From a virus: a DNA stretch of 36,495 bases. The notes beneath the pieces were generated by a model that made no database searches, was not told the DNA's origin, and was given only the letters and a program-made list of their open reading frames with translations. Shown here one piece after another: positions 1 to 5,996 of the stretch; position 1 is the stretch's first letter, and every line of letters begins with the position of its first letter. The translations under genes were made by a program, and so were the position numbers. Location: IMG/VR virus record IMGVR_UViG_3300009593_000055, positions 1-36,495 of that record. One strand, 5' to 3'.

Positions 1-165
1 ACTACCAAGAGCAGATTAAATGCTTTGTGTGATTATTTCTGTGTTGCTGGTGAAGGAGTTTTTCAGAAAGATTTCGCTTGGTTTGTGAGAAAGTTCACCG
101 GTCAAATGGGCACCGAAAAAGTGTTCACAACCGAGGCATTCTCCAACGGTTATGTCTTTGCTTGA
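1..165 (+). CDS. 3' end of an unidentified phage gene
   Basis: Frame 1 is open from the first base of the window to a TGA at 163-165, giving 54 residues of a C-terminus. The beginning of the gene lies outside the window. The segment is rich in aromatic residues (motifs FCVAGEGVFQKDFAWF and EAFSNGYVFA) and ends without a charged tail, consistent with a small soluble protein. I do not recognise the family. A short GC-rich hairpin follows the stop, which supports this being a true gene end. Function unknown; coding assignment is moderately sure because the composition is protein-like and no competing frame fits as well. Confidence 0.6.
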   Translation, partial: TTKSRLNALCDYFCVAGEGVFQKDFAWFVRKFTGQMGTEKVFTTEAFSNGYVFA

Positions 166-167
166 GT

Positions 168-178
168 CCCCTTCGGGG
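168..178 (+). terminator. small UUCG-type hairpin after the first gene
   Basis: Two bases after the TGA there is CCCC-TTC-GGGG, which can form a short stem closed by a stable UUCG tetraloop. There is no T-run directly after it, so it is either a weak terminator or an RNA-stabilising 3' hairpin. Confidence 0.3.
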
Positions 179-222
179 TAAGCGCAAGCGCCTAATCTTC
201 ATTCTTTCACTAACACAAAACC

Positions 223-354
223 ATGCGTATTTTCTTCTCTGCCATTATCATCATCCTAGGTGCAAATCTCTTGATTGATATACTTGACTCTGATATGATA
301 GACATCATTGAAGAGAGACAAAACACAATCGAAAGACTCATCAATGAGGGGTAA
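223..354 (+). CDS. 43-aa single-pass membrane peptide
   Basis: ATG at 223 and TAA at 352 encode 43 residues. Residues 3-18 are a hydrophobic run (IFFSAIIIILGANLLI) after one Arg, then comes an acidic, amphipathic C-terminal half (DMIDIIEERQNTIERLIN). This is the layout of a small inner-membrane peptide with a cytoplasmic or periplasmic helical tail. The stop codon lies inside the loop and stem of a strong intrinsic terminator, so the gene end and transcript end coincide, which supports a real transcribed gene. There is no clear Shine-Dalgarno motif. I do not know the family. A holin-like or superinfection-related role is possible but nothing in the sequence shows it. Confidence 0.5.
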   Translation: MRIFFSAIIIILGANLLIDILDSDMIDIIEERQNTIERLINEG

Positions 355-371
355 AATAACCCCTCTTTTTT
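346..371 (+). terminator. intrinsic terminator overlapping a stop codon
   Basis: GAGGGGT (346-352) pairs with ACCCCTC (359-365) around a 6-nt AT-rich loop, followed directly by six T (366-371). The TAA of the 43-aa gene (352-354) begins on the last base of the left arm and runs into the loop. It is the clearest Rho-independent terminator in the window and should insulate the downstream leader from upstream read-through. Confidence 0.85.
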
Positions 372-475
372 ATGTCTATTCATAGTAGTAAGTAACAGAT
401 AGTAGCGAACGGTTAATAACACTATTTGGTATAAGTTGATACAGAAAGTATTAAAAAAACGTTTTAAAATGGTAT

Positions 476-483
476 TATAAATA
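476..483 (+). promoter_or_regulatory. T4-type late promoter box TATAAATA
   Basis: This is an exact match to the T4 late promoter consensus, read by the phage gp55 sigma factor with gp33 and gp45. It stands 290 bp before the next gene, so a transcript from here would have a long leader. That distance lowers confidence that it is used. Confidence 0.5.
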
Positions 484-603
484 TACTTCCGTTTTTTATC
501 TTATTGAGAATAGTTCTCTGGATAGTATCCAATAATACCTGATAAAGTGTTAGTAATGTGCTGATAATTGTGTCTCTTAAATGTGCCGAGACCTAGTGAT
601 TTT

Positions 604-625
604 AGCGTGCTTATTATAACACGCT
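604..625 (+). other. hairpin of unknown role
   Basis: AGCGTG (604-609) and CACGCT (620-625) form a 6-bp stem around a 10-nt AT-rich loop. No T-run follows. It could be a transcript-end hairpin or a protein-binding site. Confidence 0.3.
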
Positions 626-636
626 CTCTCCCAATA

Positions 637-675
637 TGTCAACCCCCCGCTGATAAGTTTTTTGAGGGATTGACA
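637..675 (+). repeat. inverted repeat before the promoter cluster
   Basis: TGTCAACCC (637-645) can pair with GGG-A-TTGACA (666-675), a 9-bp stem with one bulged A and a 20-nt loop containing six T. The right arm is itself a TTGACA hexamer. It lies 22 bp before a late box, which is too far for a normal -35/-10 pair. A role as an operator or RNA structure is inferred only. Confidence 0.35.
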
Positions 676-697
676 TTCAAAAAGTATCAGTGACCCT

Positions 698-705
698 TAT
701 AAATA
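698..705 (+). promoter_or_regulatory. T4-type late promoter box TATAAATA
   Basis: Exact late-promoter consensus 71 bp before the 58-aa gene at 776 and just upstream of an early-type promoter. The pair would allow expression both early and late. Confidence 0.65.
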
Positions 706-717
706 CGGTCAGACAGA

Positions 718-746
718 TTGACAATAAAGCACTCCCATCTTATAAT
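718..746 (+). promoter_or_regulatory. perfect sigma70-type promoter
   Basis: TTGACA at 718-723 and TATAAT at 741-746 are separated by exactly 17 bp. Both hexamers match the bacterial housekeeping consensus without error. Initiation would fall near 753-755, about 22 bp before the ATG at 776. This is the form expected of an early phage promoter used by unmodified host RNA polymerase. Confidence 0.8.
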
Positions 747-775
747 AACAAAGTAACACTCACGGACCTCCAATC

Positions 776-952
776 ATGTCAGTCACTTATCAACAAGCAC
801 AGAAGCAGCGTTATCGTATTACGTTGGAATTGGAGACGTTGGAAGACTTTAATCCTCACAATATTAACTGGGAGGAGTTATTTGAATTGGAAGGATCAGA
901 GAAGGTTATTGACAGCTACGTGGAGGATCTGAGTGTACCTTTGCGGTGGTAA
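776..952 (+). CDS. 58-aa conserved cyanophage small protein
   Basis: ATG 776 to TAA 950 gives 58 residues. The first part is basic and polar (SVTYQQAQKQRYRITLELE), then comes an acidic middle with an FNPHNINWEELFEL motif and a C-terminus ending SVPLRW. From memory, short proteins of this pattern (QKxRYRxTLEL ... HxINWxxLFEL ... RW) are common in T4-like cyanophages and have no known function. It sits about 22 bp after the predicted start of a perfect sigma70-type promoter, so it is probably an early gene. The leader is short and has no evident Shine-Dalgarno sequence. A longer ORF in another frame starts at 690 but lacks this family resemblance. Confidence 0.7.
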   Translation: MSVTYQQAQKQRYRITLELETLEDFNPHNINWEELFELEGSEKVIDSYVEDLSVPLRW

Positions 953-1022
953 AGTGCATGGGTATTAATGTTACTCACCACTAAAGTGTCCCTATAGTGT
1001 AGACATCCAACACCCTCGAATT

Positions 1023-1124
1023 ATGAACCGCGATCTGATGCTTGGTCTTCTCAATCGTGCTGCTAATGGTGAAGAACTCTTGGCAGTCCTCGATGTTATC
1101 GCAGAGGATTATAAGCAGTCGTAA
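1023..1124 (+). CDS. 33-aa small protein
   Basis: ATG 1023 to TAA 1122 encodes 33 residues, mostly one predicted helix (MNRDLMLGLLNRAANGEELL, then AVLDVIAEDYKQS). I recall very short ORFs of this type beginning MNRD in related cyanophages, but function is unknown. It lies 70 bp after the 58-aa gene and is followed 14 bp later by a GC-rich hairpin, which fits a short early unit of two small genes. With 33 codons the statistical support is weak, so the call rests on family memory and context. Confidence 0.5.
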   Translation: MNRDLMLGLLNRAANGEELLAVLDVIAEDYKQS

Positions 1125-1138
1125 GTGTTAATCAGTGT

Positions 1139-1163
1139 GGGGCAGTTGTTGACACTCTGCCCC
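1139..1163 (+). terminator. probable terminator-like hairpin after the small early genes
   Basis: GGGGCAG (1139-1145) and CTGCCCC (1157-1163) form a perfect 7-bp GC-rich stem with an 11-nt loop. Flanking T1138 and A1164 add one pair. Only a short T-containing stretch (ATTTCT) follows, so termination may be partial. The loop contains a TTGACA hexamer with a poor -10 (TAGACT) 17 bp on. Confidence 0.5.
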
Positions 1164-1272
1164 ATTTCTGATAGACTCTGATAACACCTTCGTGGGACAG
1201 TATTGGGGGCGTTCGTTGTTATTATGGCGGGCGGCGTGGCTAAAAACGCTTAACTACCCTAACCTACAGAGG

Positions 1273-1308
1273 TGACAATTCGAGAGACATATATTATTTG
1301 CATTGTCA
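1273..1308 (+). repeat. inverted repeat upstream of the 68-aa gene
   Basis: TGACAAT (1273-1279) and ATTGTCA (1302-1308) are exact reverse complements separated by 22 bp. The AT-rich tract that follows (1311-1330) leads into the ribosome binding site of the gene at 1345. It might be an operator or a 5' leader stem. No function can be shown. Confidence 0.3.
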
Positions 1309-1344
1309 TTCTAAAATATATAAAAAAAATTCCCCAGGAAAAAA

Positions 1345-1551
1345 ATGACTCCAAAGGAAAAGGATAAAATTTACCACATATATGCAAAGAACAAGTGCAT
1401 ATTTCCAAATATTAAAGAGGAAGAATTCAGAGTAACATGGAACACCCTCAAGGGTATGGTAGGTCTAATGCAGACTGATTATACTCTTGAGGATTTGTCA
1501 TATGAGGAGGTTGAGAGATCTCCATATACTACTGAAGAAAACTCTTATTAG
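1345..1551 (+). CDS. 68-aa hypothetical protein
   Basis: ATG 1345 has a clear AGGA ribosome binding site at 1336-1339 with five bases of spacing, one of the better sites in this window, and this fixes the start. The product of 68 residues is charged, with a basic N-terminal helix (TPKEKDKIYHIYAKNKC) and an acidic C-terminus (LEDLSYEEVERSPYTTEE). It has two Cys/Phe-flanked segments but no recognisable domain. Its TAG ends four bases before a perfect sigma70-type promoter for the next gene, so the two are transcriptionally separable. Function unknown. Confidence 0.7.
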   Translation: MTPKEKDKIYHIYAKNKCIFPNIKEEEFRVTWNTLKGMVGLMQTDYTLEDLSYEEVERSPYTTEENSY

Positions 1552-1554
1552 ATA

Positions 1555-1583
1555 TTGACAACTTATACATACTACGATATAAT
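1555..1583 (+). promoter_or_regulatory. perfect sigma70-type promoter for the glycosyltransferase
   Basis: TTGACA at 1555-1560 and TATAAT at 1578-1583 are separated by exactly 17 bp, again a faultless housekeeping promoter. The predicted start near 1590 leaves a leader of about 17 nt before ATG 1607. It marks the glycosyltransferase as a probable early gene. Confidence 0.8.
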
Positions 1584-1606
1584 TGACCTGAAGGTTATTC
1601 AAAACT

Positions 1607-2374
1607 ATGGCTAAAGGATTTACGGTTAAGGCAAATGCGCCCACAAAGAAAAAAGAAGAGTGGGACATTGAAGCAATCAAAGAAAGGATGCGCGGCAAGG
1701 CAATTGTTTTTTGCCTTCCAGGTCGTGGGTGTTCTTTCACATTTCTGAAGAACTTTGTACAGTTGTGCTTTGATATGGTACAGAATGGTATGAGTATTCA
1801 GATTAGTCAAGATTATTCATCAATGGTTAACTTTGCACGGTGCAAGTGCCTTGGTGCTAATGTGTTGCGTGGACCCAAGCAGATTCCATGGGACGGTAAA
1901 TTGACTTATGACTATCAGTTGTGGATTGATAGTGACATTGTATTTGACACTAATAAGTTCTGGCAATTATGTGATCTTGCAGTACCTGCAGAGGGAGAAG
2001 AGGCAGAAGTTGCTGCTGGTTGGTATGCTACTGAAGATGGGCACACAACTTCTGTTGCACACTGGTTAGAGGAGGATGATTTCAGGAAGAATGGTGGAGT
2101 GATGAATCACGAGACTGTTGAAACGATGTCAAAACGTAAGAAACCATTCACGGTGGATTACACTGGTTTTGGATGGGTTATGATTAAGAACGGTGTATTT
2201 GAGAATTTGGAGTATCCTTGGTTTGCTCCGAAGATGCAAGTCTTTGAATCTGGCAATGTTCAAGATATGTGTGGTGAGGATGTCTCATTCTGTCTTGATG
2301 CAAAGGAAGCAGGTTTTGATATTTGGTGCGATCCTCGCATTCGTGTAGGACATGAAAAGACTCGTATCATTTAA
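1607..2374 (+). CDS. GT-A fold glycosyltransferase
   Basis: 255 residues, the normal size for a single-domain GT-A enzyme. After a basic leader, a beta strand near residues 32-40 (AIVFCLPGRGC) opens the nucleotide-binding half. A DxD metal/sugar-nucleotide motif is at D108-S109-D110 (LWIDSDIVFD). The second half has the typical acidic E224-D225 (CGEDVSFCLDA) followed by AGFDIWCDPRIRVGH, whose H249 is the usual third metal ligand. It would transfer a sugar from a nucleotide donor in the cytoplasm. The acceptor is unknown: host surface glycan, phage DNA or virion protein are all possible. It is driven by its own consensus promoter, and its 3' end overlaps the next small ORF by 23 bp. Family call is firm; substrate is not. 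Confidence 0.85.
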   Translation: MAKGFTVKANAPTKKKEEWDIEAIKERMRGKAIVFCLPGRGCSFTFLKNFVQLCFDMVQNGMSIQISQDYSSMVNFARCKCLGANVLRGPKQIPWDGKLTYDYQLWIDSDIVFDTNKFWQLCDLAVPAEGEEAEVAAGWYATEDGHTTSVAHWLEEDDFRKNGGVMNHETVETMSKRKKPFTVDYTGFGWVMIKNGVFENLEYPWFAPKMQVFESGNVQDMCGEDVSFCLDAKEAGFDIWCDPRIRVGHEKTRII

Positions 2375-2528
2375 TATTCTATATGACGGAGAGGTCATTC
2401 ACACAGACCTCTCTGCAGAAGAGTGTACTGAAGTATTACAGAAGTACACAGAGAGGTATTATGAGAGTACCTCAGAAGGTAAAGAGATTAATTTAAGTTT
2501 ATTGACACTGGAGGAAACTCGGCTATGA
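2352..2528 (+). CDS. 58-aa small acidic protein overlapping the glycosyltransferase
   Basis: The ORF begins with ATG 2352 inside the last codons of the glycosyltransferase in another frame and ends with TGA 2526. It is acidic and contains a YDGEVIHTDLSAEECTEVLQ core that I recall from short conserved cyanophage proteins (pattern YDGEVxHTDLxAEEC). The conserved core lies downstream of the overlap, so the frame is real even if the exact start is not certain. No other ATG is available in frame before the core. The stop overlaps the next start (ATGA at 2525-2528), indicating translational coupling. Function unknown. Confidence 0.7.
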   Translation: MKRLVSFNILYDGEVIHTDLSAEECTEVLQKYTERYYESTSEGKEINLSLLTLEETRL

Positions 2529-2659
2529 TGATGAAAGGCGGAACTTATGTTAAGGGTAAACCAAAGAAGACTCGACAAGGACAATCACAATATACACTCC
2601 TTTCGGCAACCTCTCGTAATAATAAAAAGAAACGTTATCGGGGACAAGGTAGAGGATAG
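2525..2659 (+). CDS. 44-aa highly basic peptide
   Basis: Three consecutive ATG codons (2525, 2528, 2531) precede a basic peptide ending with TAG 2657. The sequence GGTYVKGKPKKTRQGQSQYT, then RNNKKKRYRGQGRG, has 16 Lys/Arg in 44 residues and no hydrophobic core, suggesting nucleic-acid or ribosome binding. I recall nearly the same KKTRQGxS ... KKRYRGQG pattern from many cyanophages. It is translationally coupled to the preceding ORF through ATGA. The exact first Met among the three is undecided; MKGG at 2531 is the form I remember best. Confidence 0.7.
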   Translation: MMMKGGTYVKGKPKKTRQGQSQYTLLSATSRNNKKKRYRGQGRG

Positions 2660-2684
2660 ATAGTAGAGTTATATTAATTTTACT

Positions 2685-3401
2685 ATGGCAGCATTAATTT
2701 GTAACCTTCCTGCTGTTGAGGTATGGGTACGTAAAGAATACTTAACCGACCATCAAAGTGGTCATGGTGAATTTGTAAAGGGCGTCTGGGTATCGGCAAA
2801 GTCGATTCCTGGGCGTGCTTTTTATTTTGAGACGTATTTGCCTGAATATGCAGCAATGTATGACAAACTACCTATAAGCGCGTTTCTCTCGTCTCCGGAC
2901 CTTCCAGACCCTGATATGGACCTTCCTAACTTACAGTTCTGGAACTGTATGGATTATGGTGTTGTGCTATCTACAAAGCAATTTATTGGTAGTATGGACT
3001 ATGAATTATATACTCGCGATCATGGTATTCAAAAGGGCACATATATTTGTACTTTAGATAACTATCACCAGGATCCTGATGTGGTTGATTATTCAACAAG
3101 TGAGAATCCTGCCGAACATAAATCGCATAATTTGATTGAACTAGATAATGGACAATATGCATTATATCCAAATAATAGAATGCGTATCTTTGATAATAGT
3201 TTGACCCCTGTTGAACCCAAAAAACCTGATTTTAAGGTTTCTACTCAGTATTATACTGTTGAAAATGGATTTGAACGCCTTGGAATGGGGCGTGAAGATG
3301 AATATTTCTGGAAAACAGCAAAAGAACGTGAAGAAGTAGTTGCTGATATTGATGATCAGTACTCACATCACTTTGAAAACCCAAAAATGGAGGAAAAATG
3401 A
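2685..3401 (+). CDS. conserved T4-like phage protein, probably virion associated
   Basis: 238 residues beginning MAALICNLPAVEVWVRKEYL. The protein has many aromatic and Pro residues, conserved-looking segments LPEYAAMYDKLPISAF, QFWNCMDYGV and AEHKSHNLIELDNGQYALYP, and an acidic C-terminus. I recall homologues in T4-like marine phages just upstream of baseplate genes, annotated as hypothetical. No catalytic motif or signal peptide is visible. It is followed by an ATGA overlap with the next small gene and then gp25, so a structural or assembly role in the baseplate region is plausible but inferred from position. No good ribosome binding site precedes ATG 2685. Confidence 0.75.
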   Translation: MAALICNLPAVEVWVRKEYLTDHQSGHGEFVKGVWVSAKSIPGRAFYFETYLPEYAAMYDKLPISAFLSSPDLPDPDMDLPNLQFWNCMDYGVVLSTKQFIGSMDYELYTRDHGIQKGTYICTLDNYHQDPDVVDYSTSENPAEHKSHNLIELDNGQYALYPNNRMRIFDNSLTPVEPKKPDFKVSTQYYTVENGFERLGMGREDEYFWKTAKEREEVVADIDDQYSHHFENPKMEEK

Positions 3402-3586
3402 CCAAAAATCACGATTTTTTAGACAATTTAGCAAATCATCAACATCAAAAGATGCTTCGTGAGATTGCAAATGATGATAAAACTCCCAAAAAGACGGATT
3501 TTGTCAAAGAAACTGAAATTTTCATCGAAAATGAAGAAATTGATGAAATTTTGACTATTCCAAACGTAAATCTTAACGAATTTTAG
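3398..3586 (+). CDS. 62-aa acidic hypothetical protein
   Basis: It starts in an ATGA overlap with the stop of the 238-aa gene (3398-3401), so it is translationally coupled, and ends with TAG 3584. The N-terminal half is polar and basic (HDFLDNLANHQHQKMLREIA) and the C-terminal half strongly acidic (ETEIFIENEEIDEIL). It is likely largely helical or disordered. No family recognised. It is the last gene before the gp25 late promoter. Confidence 0.65.
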   Translation: MTKNHDFLDNLANHQHQKMLREIANDDKTPKKTDFVKETEIFIENEEIDEILTIPNVNLNEF

Positions 3587-3598
3587 TTAAAAATACAA

Positions 3599-3606
3599 CA
3601 TAAATA
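3599..3606 (+). promoter_or_regulatory. late promoter box CATAAATA for the baseplate operon
   Basis: One mismatch from TATAAATA, in a 48-bp intergenic gap and 28 bp before the gp25 ATG. The spacing is right for a late promoter driving gp25-gp6-gp7. Confidence 0.6.
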
Positions 3607-3634
3607 AAATATAAGTCTAATATAACGTTGGTCC

Positions 3635-4036
3635 ATGCCTTTAGAGCGAATTAGTCGCGGTTTTAAAGATGTTAGTATGACATTTCAGATTAATCCTCTG
3701 AATTATGATCTTGTGGCATTAAAAAATACTAGTTCAATTTCCAGATCAATCCGTAATATTATTTTTACGGCACCTGGGGAGAAGTATTTTGAACCAACTT
3801 TTGGATCTAGAGTATCACAGATGCTCTTTGAAAACATGGATGAATTAACTGCACTATCACTACGTGATGAAATTGTAAGTTCAATCACTAGATTTGAGCC
3901 AAGAGTTACTTTGGGAAAAGTTAACGTAAATCCAAATTTTGAATCAAATCAATATGATGTTGTGATCAATTACACTGTTATTGGCGCAGATGTTTTAGGG
4001 CAACAATTAGAATTCGTTTTGCAACCAACAAGGTAA
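3635..4036 (+). CDS. gp25: gp25-like baseplate wedge protein
   Basis: 133 residues, matching T4 gp25 (132 aa). This is the small wedge protein that nucleates sheath assembly with gp6 and is shared with type VI secretion baseplates (TssE). Visible family features are SISRSIRNIIFTAPGEKYFEP near residues 31-52, with the FGSRVSQMLFE segment following, and the FEPRV motif (the EPR core) near residue 88. The C-terminus forms the expected beta strands (YDVVINYTVIG ... LEFVLQPTR). The stop TAA abuts the gp6 ATG directly, so the two are co-translated, as expected for stoichiometric wedge partners. Confidence 0.95.
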   Translation: MPLERISRGFKDVSMTFQINPLNYDLVALKNTSSISRSIRNIIFTAPGEKYFEPTFGSRVSQMLFENMDELTALSLRDEIVSSITRFEPRVTLGKVNVNPNFESNQYDVVINYTVIGADVLGQQLEFVLQPTR

Positions 4037-5971
4037 ATGCCACTTCTAAATTTTAGTAATCTGGATTTTGACCAGATTAAAACCTCTCTAAAGAAAATTC
4101 TTAGAGCAAATGACAACTTCACCGATTATGACTTTGAAGGATCAAACCTTTCAAGTATTATTGATCTGCTTGCGTATAACACATATCTAAACTCATATAA
4201 TGCAAACATGGTTGCAAATGAGGTATTCATTGATAGTGCAACTTTGAGAGAGAATGTTGTTGCACTTGCAAAGAATATTGGATATACTCCAAGGTCAAGA
4301 AAAGCATCTAGGTGTCTTATTGATTTTTTTGTTGATCTTTCTGATTTAACATCATCACCACCTTCAGTTACATTAAAGTCTGGTCCTGTTGCTTCTACTA
4401 CAAATCAATTTGGCAATCAATCATATGTTTTTAATGTTTTAGAAGATACGACTGTAACGGTATCTAATTCGCAAGCATTATTTAGTGGTTTGGAAGTTAT
4501 TGAAGGAACAAAGATAACACAGACTTTTACATACTCTGCACAAAATCCAAATCAACGTTTTACTCTTAATAATGCAGGAATTGATACAGATACAATATTA
4601 GTTCAGGTAAAACCATCAGCATCTTCAACAATTAAAGTAAAATATGATCTTACAAATAATTTAATAGATCAAAAAATTAATAATGTTATAAATTCATCAT
4701 CTACGATTTATTTTCTACAAGAAGTAGAGGATGAAAGATATGATATTGTCTTTGGTGATGGAATATTTGGCAAAAAACTTGAAGATGGAAGCGTTATAGA
4801 AATTTCTTACTTGGTTTGCGATGGGGCAAATGCAAATAGAGTTAGCACTCTTGATTTTAGTGGTAGATTAGTTTATATTTCAGATAGTACTGAAAACCCT
4901 ATCACGGGTGGTATTTCGATTGTTTCAACACAGTCACCGTCTTCGGGTGGTGCTGCAATCGAAAGTGTTGCATCAATTAAAAAGTATGCTCCTCAAGTAT
5001 ATGGAACACAAGATCGTGCTATAACGGCAAATGATTATGAGGTTCTAATACCTAACAAAATTTATCCAGAAGCAGAATCAATATCAGTTTTTGGAGGAGA
5101 AGAATTAATTCCTCCAAGATTTGGAAAGGTTTTTATTAGTATTAAACCAAGAAATGGTGATTTTGTTTCGCAGGGAATTAAACAAAATATAAAAAGAGAA
5201 TTGAGGAAGTATTCCGTTACTGGAATTGTTCCCGAAATATTAGATTTAAAATATTTGTACATTATTACCAGTAGTAAAGTCTACTATAACACTAGAACGA
5301 TTACTGATGTTGCTGCAGTTTCTTCTAGAATTCAAAATAATATCCAATCCTATGCTGATTCTGCGGAGTTAAATAAATATGGAACTCGGTTCAAGTATAG
5401 TAAATTTTTAGGAATAATTGATCAAAGTCATCCATCAGTTACATCTAACCTCACTTCTGTTCAAATGAGAAGAGATTTGAGAATTGCAACTAATCAATTT
5501 GCAGAATATGCAATTGATTTTGGTAATCATATGCATGTTCAATCCATGAATGGATTTAATATAAAATCCAGTCCTTTTAAGGTGCTAGATATAACAGATG
5601 ATGTTTACCTTTTCGATACTCCTAATGATACAAAAACAGGAGTTATCTCATTATATTCTTTGCAATCACCAGGATCATCAACACCTGTTGTAAGAAGAAG
5701 AAATGTAGGTGTGATCAATTATATGACCGGTCGCATAACATTGAATCCTATCAATATTGTATCAGGTAAGGATAAAGATGGAATTCAAATTATGGAAATA
5801 TTTGCAGTTCCACATTCAAATGATGTAATTGGTTTACAAGACCTTTATTTGCAATTAGATGCGTTCAATATTGAAATGATTGTTGATGATATTTCTTCCG
5901 GATCTGACCCATCAGGTTCAACATATAAGAGTTCATCAAGTTACTATGATGTTAACAACAATCCATATTAA
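4037..5971 (+). CDS. gp6: gp6-like baseplate wedge protein
   Basis: 644 residues against about 660 in T4 gp6. gp6 dimers make the inner ring that joins the six baseplate wedges and are related to the phage P2 gpJ/TssF fold. The N-terminus carries the hallmark LLAYNTYLNSYNANMVANE segment followed by VFIDSATLRENVVALAKNIGYTPRS (residues about 45-90). A central FGDGIFGKKLEDGSVIEISY element (about 240-260) and a KKYAPQVYGTQDRAITANDY element (about 315-335) are typical of the gpJ-like family. It starts immediately after gp25 and is followed after 25 bp by the giant gp7-like gene. Confidence 0.95.
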   Translation: MPLLNFSNLDFDQIKTSLKKILRANDNFTDYDFEGSNLSSIIDLLAYNTYLNSYNANMVANEVFIDSATLRENVVALAKNIGYTPRSRKASRCLIDFFVDLSDLTSSPPSVTLKSGPVASTTNQFGNQSYVFNVLEDTTVTVSNSQALFSGLEVIEGTKITQTFTYSAQNPNQRFTLNNAGIDTDTILVQVKPSASSTIKVKYDLTNNLIDQKINNVINSSSTIYFLQEVEDERYDIVFGDGIFGKKLEDGSVIEISYLVCDGANANRVSTLDFSGRLVYISDSTENPITGGISIVSTQSPSSGGAAIESVASIKKYAPQVYGTQDRAITANDYEVLIPNKIYPEAESISVFGGEELIPPRFGKVFISIKPRNGDFVSQGIKQNIKRELRKYSVTGIVPEILDLKYLYIITSSKVYYNTRTITDVAAVSSRIQNNIQSYADSAELNKYGTRFKYSKFLGIIDQSHPSVTSNLTSVQMRRDLRIATNQFAEYAIDFGNHMHVQSMNGFNIKSSPFKVLDITDDVYLFDTPNDTKTGVISLYSLQSPGSSTPVVRRRNVGVINYMTGRITLNPINIVSGKDKDGIQIMEIFAVPHSNDVIGLQDLYLQLDAFNIEMIVDDISSGSDPSGSTYKSSSSYYDVNNNPY

Positions 5972-5996
5972 TCATAAATTTGTGTAAGAGAATCAA

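Larger units (their letters stand above)
372..775. other. 404-bp gene-free regulatory stretch
   Basis: No convincing ORF on either strand. The stretch holds two perfect T4-type late boxes (476-483 and 698-705), a 6-bp hairpin at 604-625, a longer inverted repeat at 637-675 and a perfect sigma70-like promoter at 718-746. It is AT-rich apart from a CCCCCC run at 643-648. It looks like the control region for the small genes that follow. Confidence 0.6.

Noticed and set aside
670-705. TTGACA at 670 paired with the TATAAA of the late box as a sigma70 promoter
   Set aside because: Spacing is 22 bp, too long for sigma70. The downstream hexamer is better explained as part of the late box.
690-932. 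Possible 80-codon ORF in another frame across the 58-aa gene
   Set aside because: Its start lies upstream of the late box at 698, the product has no family resemblance, and the overlapping 58-aa frame at 776 fits both the promoter position and remembered cyanophage homologues.
990-1000. CCTATAGTG resembling the core of a T7 RNA polymerase promoter
   Set aside because: Only the few central bases match and there is no evidence for a T7-type polymerase in a T4-like phage.
1149-1177. TTGACA with TAGACT 17 bp downstream as another promoter
   Set aside because: The -35 is inside a stable hairpin loop and the -10 has two mismatches, including a key position; no gene starts close behind it.
2512-2540. 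TTGACA near 2512 as a promoter for the basic peptide
   Set aside because: No acceptable -10 at 16-18 bp, and the hexamer is within the coding sequence of the overlapping 58-aa gene.
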